From NCBI GenBank assembly GCA_014529385.2, contig CM043966.1:89662587-89726586 (forward strand): 64,000 nt of DNA, in the 5' to 3' direction. Position numbers and translations under genes: made by a program. The stretch's first letter is position 1; the number at the start of each line of letters is the position of its first letter. The notes below the pieces were generated by a model that saw nothing but the letters and a program-made list of their open reading frames with translations, was not told where the DNA came from and did not search any database. This document shows, in pieces, positions 11,400-25,210 of the stretch. Source of the DNA: Adiantum capillus-veneris (taxonomy: Eukaryota; Streptophyta; Polypodiopsida; Polypodiales; Pteridaceae).

Positions 11400-12125
11400 A
11401 ATCCCTGATTGCTACTTTCTACGCATTCTCCCTCTCTATCTAATCTCCACTCATACTCTATCTACTCTATGTACACCTCTCTACACTCTAATCTCTTTCT
11501 AAATCCTAACCTTATCTATCTACGCTCTACCTAATCTCTATCTCTACCCTCTCTCTACTCTCTGTATCCCCTAATCTTGACTCTCTCTCCACACAATCTC
11601 TGTCTCTATACCCTCTATCTACTCTCTATACACCCTCTATCCTTGTTTCTCTCTCTAATCTAACAATCTCTATCTACTCCCTCTCCGTCTCCACTCTTTC
11701 TACACCCTCTATCCCTCTTTTGCTCTCTCTTATCTTTTTTCTTCTCTCTCTCATTCAATCTACACTATTTTAACACTTCTCCTCCTTCTAATCTCTCTTT
11801 TTCTCTCTAAACTCTTTTTTTAATGTACAATTTATCATACTTTATCACTTTTTCTCTCTTTTTTTAATGTTTAACTCCTCCCTCTAATCTCTCTTTTTCT
11901 CTCTAAACTCTTTTTTTAATGTACAATTTATCATACTTTATCACTTTTTTCTCTTTTTTTAATGTTTAATACTTAATATAAAATTATTTCTCTTTTTGAG
12001 TTTTTCTATTTTTCTTTCTCTAATTTAACATACACGTCTTTTATGCATCAATTCACTCTAAGTCAACACTAATCTAACATTAAACATACAAGAAGTTTAA
12101 TGTGTAGGTTAGATGTTTAATTTGA

Positions 12126-12167
<42 letters not shown>

Positions 12168-12400
12168 GAACATCTATTTAACATTAATAATGAATCTATG
12201 CTAATCTCTACTTTTATATTAATTTAACATTAACCATTAAATCTAGCTAATCTCTCTTTTTTCTCTCTCCCTAATTACACACCAAGTAAGCAAGTAAGTA
12301 TCTATAAACTAATCACACGTCTACAACAAACAATCAAACATCAAAGTGAGGTCAACCAAGCAAGCAAGAAGCACCTACACCAAACGTGAAAGAGGTTTAA
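11400..12400. repeat. CT-rich low-complexity tract with a ~95-bp tandem duplication
   Basis: Long pyrimidine-rich DNA built of TCTCT and TCTAAT words. A block starting CTCCTYCTAATCTCTCTTTT is present at about 11780 and again at 11875 and includes GTACAATTTATCATACTTTA. A pure (CT)n array lies at 12128-12163. No gene. Confidence 0.85.
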
Positions 12401-12424
12401 AATCTTTGAATAATTTTTCTAATG

Positions 12425-12597
12425 TCTGTGTGTGTGTGTGTGTGTTTCAGACAATTGGGGGGGACGGATTGTGTAGAAGCATACCTCTTGTGTTCCTCTA
12501 GCATTTGAGTCTTCTTGGGGTCCTCTTGTGGTCCACCCTCTCCTCTCCAATGATCGTAGAGTGATGGAGAGCTCCACCAAAGATTGATTGTGCATGT

Positions 12598-12657
<60 letters not shown>

Positions 12658-12730
12658 TCCACTAAAGACTGATTGTGCATGTGTGTGTGTGTGTGTGTGT
12701 GAAGGAGGGTGAGAGAGAGAGAGAGAGAGG
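12425..12730. repeat. Compound (TG)n/(GA)n microsatellites, duplicated
   Basis: (TG)n at 12425-12445, (TG)n(GA)n at 12595-12654, and (TG)n with GA repeats at 12678-12730. The last two are preceded by the same flank, GCTCCAC(C/T)AAAGA(T/C)TGATTGTGCA, so flank plus microsatellite was duplicated as a unit of about 83 bp. Confidence 0.9.
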
Positions 12731-12956
12731 TGAGCTTTGAGAGGAGAAGAAGGAGGAAGAGGGCTGTGAGCTTTGAGAGGGAGAGAAAGAGAAAATACGG
12801 CTACAGGTGCGATGGCGATAGGAGTAGAAGAGCAAGGTATGCTGCAAAAAATGCAACATACCGTGCTCACTTCCTTTCTGAAATTTGTGCGGTAATATTT
12901 AATTTACAAAAAAAACCCTTCCCGCTCCCCTCTCTCTCCTTTGGCCACCCCGTTTT

Positions 12957-12991
<35 letters not shown>

Positions 12992-13014
12992 ACAAAACGA
13001 GATAAAGGGCTGCA
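12731..13014. other. Purine-rich DNA and (CT)n array, no gene seen
   Basis: GA-rich to 12800, then mixed sequence, then (CT)n at 12958-12990, followed by CTCTACAAAACGAGATAAAG. A near copy of that last motif lies beside another GA array at 15719. Confidence 0.6.
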
Positions 13015-13536
13015 CTAAACGTTCAGGATGCAATGCTCAGGTGGCACATGCCTATGTGTGTCGTTGATCCAAGAGACTGCTTCAGGCTTCATATGGATAG
13101 GTTGGAGAATGTCATTGAGCTTGGTTATTGTTTCCTCGAGGGTGTCCTCGTCGATGCACCACGGTGGGTGAAGCCCCCCAATTCTGACCTTGAGGCCAAG
13201 AGATTCTTGTAGCCGGCATTCTTGTAAAACCGCATATATCTTGGTATCAATCTTCTTGTGTGTTGCATCACGGGATTCCTTTTGAGCCTCCATGACATTG
13301 TTGGTGATGGAGGCTTCGACTTTGTGCGCCTTTGCAAGCAAAACTTGGTTCTCTTCCTGCATGTCTTCAAGCTTGAGTAAACGTTGTTTCAGCCGCTCAT
13401 TTTCCCCAATGAGTTCCTGGATTTGAGCTTCAAGGGCTGTGATCCTTGCTTCTTGGCGGGCAATGGTGTCCTTCCTTGGCGCCGCTGCCACCGCAAGAAA
13501 ACTCTTGCGCGAGACGGGGGTGCTAAAGGAAGCCAT
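13015..13536 (-). CDS. Hypothetical coiled-coil protein, 173 aa
   Basis: An uninterrupted frame from ATG 13536 (MASFSTPVSRKSFL) to TAG 13015. The N-terminus is Ser/Ala-rich with Arg and Lys and could pass for a transit peptide, but this is weak. Residues of about 30-100 form a predicted coiled coil (ARITALEAQIQELIGENERL and following, with Leu/Ile heptads). The C-terminal third (GLKVRIGGLHPPWCIDEDT) is not coiled coil and is unrecognised. The frame extends eight codons upstream from a TTG, but the ATG is preferred. It stands alone among microsatellites with no promoter evidence. It could be a gene piece carried by a transposon or the Gag of an unknown small element. The frame is real; whether it is expressed is unknown. 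Confidence 0.45.
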   Translation of the reverse strand: MASFSTPVSRKSFLAVAAAPRKDTIARQEARITALEAQIQELIGENERLKQRLLKLEDMQEENQVLLAKAHKVEASITNNVMEAQKESRDATHKKIDTKIYAVLQECRLQESLGLKVRIGGLHPPWCIDEDTLEETITKLNDILQPIHMKPEAVSWINDTHRHVPPEHCILNV

Positions 13537-13796
13537 CGATGCTACAAATCCGGCTTGCAAAGGCTGCTCCTATTGGACCAAAGAGGTGCTTGAGTTGAAT
13601 GTTGCTACTCGAAACTTTATCCAACGGAGTGGTGAGATCAAGGGCTTGTGTTAAGCCCTATTAATGCTTATTCATTAGCAAACACGCTCTCTACTGAGGC
13701 GGCCGAACTGTTCTATAAAGCTCCATAGTCGAAGTGTTCGACGTGCTCTGTACAAGCTCCACAATCGAAGTGCTCTATAGAGCTACTCGGCATGTG

Positions 13797-13918
13797 TGTG
13801 TTGAACTGAGGCGAGGTGTGTCGCAAGTTGTTGAACCGAGGCGAGGTGTGTGTGTCACAAGTTGTCAACCTGAGGTGAAGTGTGTGTGTCGCAGGCTGTC
13901 AAACTGAGGCAAGGGGGG
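13797..13918. repeat. 30-34-bp minisatellite, about 3.5 copies
   Basis: Units of the form TTGAACTGAGGCGAGGTGTG...CGCAAGTTG follow one another from about 13799 with small changes and a variable TGTG tract. Confidence 0.85.
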
Positions 13919-14009
13919 CAGGGCTAAGGTCCTAACACCCTCCCAAGGCTGCCCTCGCCCAAGGGAGGACATGGGTAGCACAGGGCGAAGCGAAGCGGGC
14001 TAAAGCTAG

Positions 14010-14010
<1 letters not shown>

Positions 14011-14085
<75 letters not shown>
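14011..14085. repeat. (GA)n microsatellite, about 37 units
   Basis: A pure GA array that stops exactly where the LTR homology begins (AAACATTTAATGGCC). Confidence 0.95.
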
Positions 14086-14089
<4 letters not shown>

Positions 14090-15663
14090 TTTAATGGCCT
14101 AGTAACTTGTGTGTAGCGAAAAATAGCATGAACATAGTGAGCATTTCAATAGAATAGATTCCTAATGAGATTAACAAGAGTGCTTGGGTGGAGAGAGCAA
14201 CAAAAAGCATAACACCTAGTTAGATAGCATGAACAATACTTCAAAAGAGAGAGAAATTAAGCAATTGACAACTGTTGAGGATCGGATTTTCATGGAGGCG
14301 GTCCCCCTCCAAAAGGCTTTGTATTATGGTTTCTCCCATCAAGAGAGACATTTTACAATACAATTTCTTGTGTTCCTTCAATACTAGATAGTGCAATGAA
14401 GATGGAAACTTCATGCACTACGCAAAACACTTATCAAACACAACATCAATTCCCTCATGGTCTCAGACCCAAGACCTCACACACCTTCAAAGATGGTGAG
14501 AGCTAGCGGGGTATGAGAGTAGATTGAGAGGAAGAAGGAGTATTCTTACAAGAAAGATGTGCACCTCCTCACATAATCACTCATATTAGTATAGCTTAGC
14601 TTAGTAATTAGCATGGTAGAGGAGATGAGCATGCATTGAAGCTTGGGTCTTGGTGGGATTTGCATCACAAATCCAAGAGTTGTTGGTGTAGGCCTTCCTT
14701 CTCACAAGCTTAGAGTAGGTGATAAGCTTTTAATTAAAGCTTGAGAAGGAGAGAGAGTCTTTTTTACTTCACACATGAGATAGTGTGAGTGTGTGTGTGA
14801 TAATACCTTGCAAAAATCAGCCCCCTCTCTCTCTTGGTCGACCCCTCTTGCTTTTTGCTCTTGCTAGCATCCTATTGACCCCCCAGGCTTAGCCAATGGT
14901 AATTAAGCATCATAAGTGATAGCCTTCTGACATGTGTCCCCCTTTCCCCTTTTGTGAGAGCTTTAGGTAATTATTTAATTCAACTAAACTCTCATTGGAC
15001 CCCTTTGCCTCCTGGCCAATAGGAATCAGGCTAGCCATTGAGTTGTTGAATGCTCATTGGGCCCCTTGGGAGACTGTCCAATAGTCTTCTAGAGAGCTTA
15101 ATTCTTATTGGTTCTTTTATTAAGTGTTTTTAAATTAATTAAACTACATTTACTCTAGTTTAATTCTCATTGGTCCACCTCCAAGGCCATCCAATAGGAA
15201 TTGGGTACACCTTGTGGGCATCTAGGCTAGGGAGCTGACATGTGTCCCTCATTCCCTTTGTGTAAAGGGAGCTTGTGTGTGTGTGTGTGTGAGTTTCTCT
15301 CTCATCCCCTACTTGCAAGGCTCACCCCCTACTATGTAGGGATTGACAAAGATTTTTTGTGACACACACTAAGCATCCAATTTCCCTAGTGTTTGGCCTT
15401 GGACACAACCTTTGAATTTTGGAACCTTAGGATTTTGGAAGTCTTAATGGGCTTAACCTTAGGGTCTTTTAAGCCCATTGTTGCACATTGCTCTTTTGCA
15501 AATCGCCCCCCTTTGGATCTTTATTTTCACTCCTTTGGATCCCTACTGTGGCTCGGTGTGCTAGCTTAACCAATATTCTAGCTTTTTCTCCCCTGGCACT
15601 TCCCCATATTAAATGATTAGTTTAACATGAGAAAATCATTTAGGAGAATTAAATATTGATTAT

Positions 15664-15667
<4 letters not shown>
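14086..15667 (-). mobile_element. Lone gypsy LTR (same family as G1/G3)
   Basis: About 1.58 kb matching, in reverse orientation, the G1 LTR at 17625-19213 and, in the same orientation, the G3 LTR at 61405-63426. Shared landmarks are CATTTAATGGCCTAGTAACT near 14088 and CATTTAGGAGAATTAAATA near 15637. No internal sequence follows on either side, so it is a solo or isolated LTR. The terminal bases are missing: the left end merges into (GA)n and the right end (TATTATG) runs straight into (TG)n. No target-site duplication can be read. Confidence 0.88.
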
Positions 15668-17624
<1,957 letters not shown>

Positions 17625-19213
17625 TGTCATAATAATCAATATCTAATTCTCCTAAATGATTTTCTCATATTAAACTCATCATTTAATGTGGGGACGTGCC
17701 AGGGGAGAAAAAGCTAGAATATTGGTTAAGCTAGCAGACCGGCCATAGTAGGGATCCAAAGGAGGGAAAATAGGGATCCAAAGGGGGGGCCATCTGCAAA
17801 AGAGCCATGTGCAACAATGGGCTAAAAAGACCCTAAGGTTCAGCCCATTAAGACTTCCAAAATGCTAAGGTTCCAAAATTCAAAGGTTGTGTCCAAAGGT
17901 CAACCCTAGGGGAAATTGGATGCTTTGTGTGTAACTAAAAAGTCTTTGCATATCCCTACATGGGAGGGGGCGAGCCCTTCTTCTAGGGGATGAGAGAGAA
18001 AGTCACACACACAGAACACACAGGCTCCCTTTACACAAAGGTAATTAGGGACACATGTTAGCTCCCTAGCCCAGATGCCCACAAGGTGTGCCCAATTCCT
18101 ATTGGATGGCCTTGGAGGTGGACCAATGAGAATTAGGCTAGAGTAAATCTAGTTTAATTAATTTAAAAACACTTAATAAAAGAACCAATGAGAATTAAGT
18201 CTCCTAGAAGACTATCGGACAGTCTCCAAAGCGGTCCAATGAGCATTCAGGAGCCCAATGGCTTGCCTGATTCCTATTGGCTAGGAGGCAAAGGGGTCCA
18301 ATGAGAGTTTAGTTTAATTATTAAATTACCTAAAGCTCTCACAAAAGGGGAAAGGGGGATACATGTCAGAAGGCTATCACTTATGCTGCTTAATAGCCAT
18401 TGGCTTGACTTGGGGAGGTCAAATGGGGAGCCTGCAAGAGCAATTAGCCAGAGGGCTCGCCCAAGAGAGAGAGGGGGCTGATTTTTGCAAGGCATTATCA
18501 CACACACACTCACACACAGTCTATGTGTGAAGCAAAGAAGACTATCTCTTCCCAAGCTTTAATGGAGAGCTCATCACCTACTCCAAGCTTGTGAGATAGA
18601 AGCCTACATCAACACACTCTTGGCATGTGGATGCAAATCCAACCAAGAGCCAAGCTTCAATGCATGCTCATCTCCTCTACCAAGCTAATTACTAAGCTAA
18701 GCTATGCTAATATGAGTGATTATGTGAGGAGATGTACATCTTTCTTGTAAGATACTCCTTCTTCCTCTCAATCTACTCTCATACCCTACTAGCTCTCACC
18801 ATCTTCGAAGGTGTGTGAGGTCTTGGGTCTGAGAACGGGGATAATTAAAGTTGTGTTTGCTAAGTGTTTTTCTTAGTGCATGAAGCTTTCATCTTCATTG
18901 CACTAGCTAGTCTTGAAGGAACACAAAGAATTGTATTGTACAATGTCTCTCTTGATGGGAGAAACCATAATACAAAGCCTTTTGGAGGGGGGACCGGCTC
19001 CATGCAAATCTGGTCCTCAACTGTTGTCAATAGCTTAATTTCTCTCTCTTTTGAATGTATTGTTGATGCTATCTAACTAGGTGTTATGCTTTTTGTTGCT
19101 CTCTCCACCCAAGCACTCTTGTAATTCTCATTAGGAATCTATTCTAATGAAATGCCCACTATGTTCATGCTAATTTCCGCTAGACATAAGTTTTTAGGCC
19201 ATTAAATGTTACA
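17625..19213 (+). repeat. G1 5' LTR, 1589 bp
   Basis: Begins TGTCATAATAATCAATATC and ends GCCATTAAATGTTACA directly before the primer site. It matches the LTRs at 14086-15667 and 61405-63426 in opposite orientation. Confidence 0.9.
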
Positions 19214-19228
19214 TTGGTATCATAGCAC
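19214..19228 (+). promoter_or_regulatory. G1 primer binding site (initiator tRNA-Met type)
   Basis: TTGGTATCATAGCAC immediately after the LTR end; the first eight bases of TGGTATCAGAGC, the usual plant tRNA-Met site, are kept. Confidence 0.85.
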
Positions 19229-19630
19229 AAGGTTTCTCTTTTCTTGCTCAAGAAGGGAGGTCCTCAAGCTAGCTATAAATGGTTGGTATTATTAATTGCC
19301 CGTGAGTAAGTAGAATAGAGATTTTTCAGCCTTGCAGTGCGCTTGCCTTCGTGGAGTTAACGGGGCATCACTGTCGAGAGCTATGGTCTTAATAGTGGAG
19401 TCCTACAGGGCTTGCCTACGGCTTAACCACTATTGAGCTATTAGAAGCTTGACAGGAGCCGGTGCTGTTTTGGTGTCGAAAGACCCTCTCTTCTATTCCT
19501 TGCAATTAATGGTATTCGAGCCGCGGGTACAATAGCTTGAGTGCTTTTTCTAAAGGGGTAAAGAGGAGGAGCAACTAGGGCTTGAAGTGCCAAAGTACAC
19601 CTAAAAAGTTTACACCTAAAAGTTGTTAGA
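19229..19630 (+). other. G1 leader
   Basis: Non-coding stretch of about 400 bp between primer site and gag ATG. Nothing else is seen in it. Confidence 0.6.
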
Positions 19631-21190
19631 ATGGCTGACAATAGTAAAGAGAGTGAAATTAATGTTGATAACTTTGATTTTGCTCATGAGCAAGCTACTA
19701 ATGATGCTTCAATGCTTGTTAACTATCTATTTTCTAGGCTTCAACAAGCCAGGGGCAATCCATCTCTCCAAAGTGAAGTGCAACGGCAACTCCGTGCTCA
19801 CGGGATTATCCAAGCTCATCACCATGACGAGAGAACACCTAGGAAGCCTCCTTGTGAGACTACCAAAAGAGGTCTCTCTCCGATTCGGGAAGAAGAAGAG
19901 AATCCGTACGAAGGGCTCAAGAATTTACTTCTTGATGATGCATCTCCTTCCCAAAGGAGAACTCAAGAGCCTCCACCGAAGGAACATGAAAGAAGTGAGT
20001 CTCCCGCCACCTCGGCGGAGATGGCTCCATGAAGACGGTGGGCTAAACGCTCTCCATCACCACCAAAGCGGAGAAGACCATCACACTCTTCTCCACGCCA
20101 TAATTCAAAGAGGGATGAGAAAAAGCAAGAGAAGAAAAAGGTGAGAAAGAGGACACCCTCTTCTCCATCTTCTTCATCCTCTTCCTCTTATGAAAGTGAT
20201 GGTGAAGACGAAGAAGATCATGACAAGAAAAAGGCGAGAAAGAGGTCACCCTCTTCTCTACCTTCTTCAAATTCTTCACCTTCTGAAGAAAGTGATGGTG
20301 CAACCTTTGAACCATCAAAAAGAAGAGGCCATAGGAAATCCTATGCCGCATGGAAGAGGTCGTCCAAGTTGAAGAAATTCAAAGAGGGAGGGAAGAGCAT
20401 CTCTTTCCTTACCTATGATGGTACCTTTGGTGCTACGAACAAAGTCTTGACCTTTATCCAGCAATTCGATGCGGCGTTTGGAGATGAGGGCTTCACGGAG
20501 TCCTCTAAGCTTCGCCATGTATCTATGCACTTTCAAAAGTCCGCCAGGCAATGGTGGTCTAGCCTACGAGCCAATGGTGAAGCTCCACGAACGTGGAAAG
20601 CTTTAGGAGCTTCCATTATGAAGCAGTTTTTGGCCACCGATGCCAAAGACAAAGTACTCACCGAATGGCGAAGCTTAAAGCTCTCTCCCTATGAATCCAT
20701 CCACAAATATGTAGACAAGTTTTGGGACCTACAACTCAAAGCCACTATCTTCAAAAAGTTGGATTTTGGAGAGCAAAAGCAACAATTTTGTGCGGGCTTA
20801 ACCGAAGAAATGGCGGAGTATGTCAACTCCCAAAGGCCACGTACCATATCAGTGGAAATACACCATACTATGATGGCCTCTCCAATCAATTTCCAAACGG
20901 GGGCTAAAAGAAATAATAAGCCCACGGAAAACAAGGGTTCCAATGAGCCTAAGGGGAAGGACAATGTCCAAAACTCTCCTAAGGGCAACTCCAACAAAGC
21001 TAAAGAGAAGGGAGTTTACAAAGGTAAGAACAATCTCTCTCCTGAAGAGCTTGAGCGTTATCGCAAGGATAACCGGTGTTTCAAGTGTGGCGAACAAGGG
21101 CATGCGTACCGCGCTTGTCCCCAAAAGAACAACCACCAAGATCCTCCTAGAGCTTCCTTGGTTGAAATCCAAGAGGAGGAGACTCACTAA
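19631..21190 (+). pseudogene. G1 gag, one frame with a TGA stop
   Basis: Starts at ATG 19631 (MADNSKESEINVDNFDF). A TGA at 20030-20032 interrupts it, but the same frame resumes at once and stays open to a TAA at 21188, giving 519 codons in all. The middle is Ser/Arg/Lys-rich (residues of about 135-230). The capsid-like domain follows at about 250-400 (SARQWWSSLRANGEAPRTWK, then KQFLATDAKDKV). The zinc knuckle CFKCGEQGHAYRAC is near the end. After the TAA the frame continues directly into protease, so gag and pol were originally one polyprotein. G2 encodes the related MADNNQESRMNINNFDF start. Confidence 0.88.
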
Positions 21191-22626
21191 ATTCATCACA
21201 AAGGATCTCCTCTATGCCATGCTTGGGGAAAGGTAAGAGAACATGATGCTTTTATTCTCTTTGACCCTGGTTCTACTCACAATTTTATATCTATAGAGTT
21301 GGCCACCAAGCTAGGCATACAATCCTACGAGATGGGAGATGTCCTACCCACAGACAGTGCCTTCAAGGGGCAAGAAGCTTCAGTCACTCCCTTAATCGGG
21401 AAATTGAGGCTTCATGTCCAAGGCTATGTGGACAAAGAGGACTTCTTTATCTCTCCTCTCAAGCATGAGGATGTAATCCTAGGGGCACCATGGTTTGACT
21501 GCCTGGCTGCCGATGTTAAATTTCCTGAAAGGAGAATCTCCTTTAAGTTCAGGGAAAAAGACATGTATATAGATGCTAAGGAAATGGGTCACACTATCCC
21601 CATTGTACATACACCAGCTTTCAACAAGTCAATAAAGAGCTCTATTTCCGTGTACATGATTTTTGTTAAAGATTATCAAAATGAACCTAATGCTTTAGCA
21701 AAAGAAAATAAAAGCAACCAAAAGGAATTAGAGTTATCCAATTTTCTCAAGGGGTATCAAGATGTTTTTATTGACGACATCCCTTGTGAGCTACCTCCTA
21801 AACGAGGTAATGATGACCATGTAATTGAACTTCTTCCAGGAAGTTCACCGCCTAACAAACCTCCTTATAGAGTTTCTCAAGCTCAACAAGAGGAGATTAT
21901 GCGGCAAGTGCATGAGTTAGTTGAGAAGGGCATGGTTAGGCCTAGCTCATCTCCATTTTTCTCACCGGTGCTATTAGTGCAAAAGAAAGACGGCACATAT
22001 CGTATGTGTGTCGACTATAGAGCACTAAATAGGATCACTATCAAGAATAGGTTTCCCGTTCCACGGGTAGAAGAACTATTTGATAAGCTACAAGGATCGA
22101 CCTAAAAAGTGGCTATCATCAAATAAGGATAGTTGATCAAGACATTGTAAAGACCGCATTTCTCACCACATTTGGTCTTTACGAATACATTGTCATGCCT
22201 TTTGGCTTGACCAATGCACCAACCACATTCAACCGCTTGATGGAGAAGCTGTTCAGGCCTCATCGAACCTTCAATGGAGTGTTCTTTGATGATATTATCA
22301 TCTACTCTAATTCATTAGACGAACACAAGCAACACCTCCAGGTAATATTTCAAGTTTTAAGCGAGAGTAAACTTTATGTTAATCGAAAGAAAAGTGAATT
22401 TTTCTTGCAAGAGATTCAATATTTAGGTCACATTATCTCTCAAGATGGCATCCAAATGGATCCATCAAAGTTAGAGGTAATAAAAGGATGGCCTAAACCA
22501 AGGAATCTTCATGAACTAAGAACCTTTATAGGTATGTGTGCATACTATAGACGCTTCATAGAAAAGTTCTCACAAATTGCGGGACCATTACATGACCTAA
22601 CAAAGAAAAGCGTTAGGTATACATGG
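21191..22626 (+). pseudogene. G1 protease and N-terminal RT, deleted and truncated
   Basis: In the same frame as gag, the protease motif DPGSTHNFIS is at about 21260-21290, with Pro where most retropepsins have Ser or Thr; LGAPWF follows. RT begins near 21890 (EKGMVRPSSSPF, VCVDYRALN-type CVDYRALNRITIKN). At about 22097 a deletion of about 17 bases removes the residues expected between LQGST and DLKSGYHQIR, shifting the frame. The catalytic FFDDIIIYS follows in frame 1, then GHIISQDG and FIGMCAYYRRFIEKFS. RT ends at 22626 inside the segment that in G2 reads YSWTTKEQN. Confidence 0.88.
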
Positions 22627-25210
22627 TCTGCCTGGCTTTTCATTTAATGATTTGAATTTTGTGAACATTGTCTGTATGGTAAGCAAACACAACAGCCACA
22701 TAAGCATAGAAGCAGTAGAAGAGATACAGAGTTGGCACTTGTTCATAGTGATTTGTGTGGACCTATGCCTAACCTATCTCTAGGGGGAGCTTCTTACTTT
22801 ATGACATTTATAGATGATTACTCGAGGAAAGTATGGGTTTACTTTCTCAAGCACAAGGATGAAGCGTTAAGTGTTTTCAAAACGTTTGTGACACTTGTGG
22901 AGAATCAGAGTGGCAAGAAGCTTAAATGCTTACGCACTGACAATGGTGGAGAGTATGTTTCAAAGGCCTTTCAGGACTTTTGTGAGTCAAAAGGTATAAA
23001 ACGTGAACTTACTGCTCCTTACAATCCTCCTCAAAATGGTGTTGCTGAGAGGATGAATAGGACCATACAAGAGAAGGCCAGAAGTATGTTGTCTAATGCA
23101 CAGCTGCCAAATGGGTTTTGGGCTGAAGCTGTATCAATAGCTGTTCATCTTGTAAATAGATCTCCTAGCAAGGTTTTGCAGAAGGATTCAGTGCCAGAGA
23201 TGGTATGGTCAGGCAAAATGCCCTCATACAAACATCTCAGAGTCTTTGGCTGTGAGGCATATACTCACGTTCCAAAGGAATTTAGGAACAAACTTGAGCC
23301 AAAGAGTAGAAAGTGCATCTTTCTAGGCTATGGTAATTCTGGTGAGATGGGGTACAGACTTTGGGATCCCGAATCCAGAAAGGTTGTCCGCAGCAATGAT
23401 GTTCACTTTAATGAATCCAAATATCATTCTAAACCAGAGAGGGTTGAGGAGATTAGAAGAGTTGTCTTCCAAGAAGATGGACCTACACGTGCAAGACAAA
23501 ATGTCAGGGCTCAAGAGGACCAAGGACAGGATAGAGTGGAACCACAAGTTGTGGCTGAGCCTGAGCCACCTATTGTGCGCAGATCTGGACGTGTCACGTG
23601 ACCTCCTGATAGGTTTGTTCCATCTATGAATTATGTCATGTTGATTGATTGCAATGAGCCTTCATGTTACAAGGAAGCAGTGCAAATGAAGGACTCCGGG
23701 AATTGGCAATTGGCCATGCAGTCAGAGATGACAGCTCTGCATAAAAACCAGACATGGAAGCTAGTTAAATTACCACGGGGCAAAAAGGCTCTACCCTGTA
23801 AAATGGGTTTACAAGTATAAGATCACCGCTCATGATAGTCAGCCAAAGTACAAAGTAAGGCTTGTTGCCAAGGACTTTAAGCAAGAACAAGGCAGTGACT
23901 TTGATGAAGTCTTCTCTCCGGTGGTCAAGATGACTACATTGAGATGCTTTCTTGCATTGGTTGCCATATTAGATTTGGTGTTGCACCAAATGGATGTCAA
24001 GACAGCGTTCTTGCATGGTGATTTAGATGTGGAAATTTACATGCAGCAGCCAGAAGGGTTTGTTGAGAAAGGCAAGGAAGATTGGGTATGCCAGTTGTTA
24101 AAGAGTCTTTATGGCTTAAAACAATCACCGAGGGCATGGTGTCATAAATTCCACAAGTTTATGCTTTCTCAAGGCTACAAACGTAGTGAGTTCGATCACT
24201 GTCTATATACAAAGAAGGCTAAGGATGGCAGTTGGCTGATCCTTATTTTGTATGTGGATGACATGTTGATTGCTGGCAAGCACTTGGAAGAAATTTCAGC
24301 TTTGAAGTCAAAGATGGCAAAATCATTTGACATGAAAGACATGGGTGAGGCAAGTCATATACTTGGTATGCGCATTGAGAGAGACAGATCAAAGAAGTTG
24401 ATTTGGTTATCTCAAACAGAGTATATTGACAAGGTTTTGCAACGTTTCAATATGGAGAAGGGAAAGGCACTGAGTGTTCCATTGCCACCATATGTGAAAC
24501 TTAGCAAACAAGATTGTCATGTGTCTGAGGAAGAACAGGCTGAAATGGATAAGATTCCATATGCGTCTGCAATGGGTAGTTTGATGTATGCAATGATTGC
24601 TACTCGCCCAGACATTGCATTTGCAGTGGGAGTAGTAAGTCGATACATGTCAAACCCAAGCAAGAAACATTGGGAGGCAGTGAAAGGAATATTGAGATAC
24701 CTGAAAGCTACAAAGAGTATGCGTATATGCTATGGGAGTCAGGAGCTAAGTGTAAAGGGTTTTACAGACTCAGATTATGCAGGTGACTTAGACAACCGAA
24801 GGTCTACGTCAGGGTATGTCTTTACATTGGCTGGTGGAGCAGTATCATGGCGTTCTAGATTACAAGATTGTGTTAATCAGTCTACTACAGAGGCTGAATA
24901 TGTTGCAGCATCAGAGGCATGCAAAGAATCAATTTGGCTTAATCGACTAGTAACAGATTTGGGAATCAAAGAAGAGATGCCTGTGCTATATTGTGATAGT
25001 CAAAGTGCTATACAATTGGCTCGCAATCCAGTTTATCACTCAAAGACAAAGCATGTGGATGTGAAGTATCATTTCATCAGGGAAATGCTCGAGGATAAGC
25101 AACTTCAGCTTGTCAAAGTTCACACCACAGAAAATCCTGCTGATCTACTTACAAAAGGACTTCCCTCAGAGAGCTTTGCGCATTTTCGCAAGCAGTTAGG
25201 TGTAGGGTAG
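22627..25210 (+). pseudogene. C0 integrase, RT and RNase H
   Basis: A GAG-pre-integrase remnant (LPGFSFNDLNF in one frame, CEHCLYGKQTQQ in the next) with stops at 22645 and 22648 is followed by the integrase core: HSDLCGP (first Asp), RTDNGGEY (second Asp) and NGVAERMNRT (Glu). All three catalytic residues are kept. A TGA at 23599-23601 looks like CGA to TGA. Near 23800 an extra A in an AAAA run shifts the frame. RT continues from about 23803 with MDVKTAFLHGDL, SLYGLKQSPRAW and the catalytic YVDDMLIA. RNase H has FTDSDYAGD and TEAEYVAASEA and ends at TAG 25208. Only these few lesions break it, so it is fairly young. Confidence 0.92.

Larger units (their letters stand above)
17625..22626 (+). 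mobile_element. Ty3/gypsy chromovirus-type element G1, 5' two-thirds only
   Basis: 5' LTR 17625-19213, tRNA-Met-type primer site, leader, gag and pol in one reading frame to part of RT. At 22626 it switches to a copia element, so RNase H, integrase, chromodomain and 3' LTR are absent. LTR and protein similarity to G2 and G3, whose 3' ends encode a chromodomain-like tail, place it in the chromoviruses. It is inactive: two in-frame stops, an RT deletion and loss of the 3' half. Confidence 0.88.

Noticed and set aside
13797-13918. CRISPR-like spaced repeats
   Set aside because: Units are head-to-tail with no unique spacers; a minisatellite in a plant genome.
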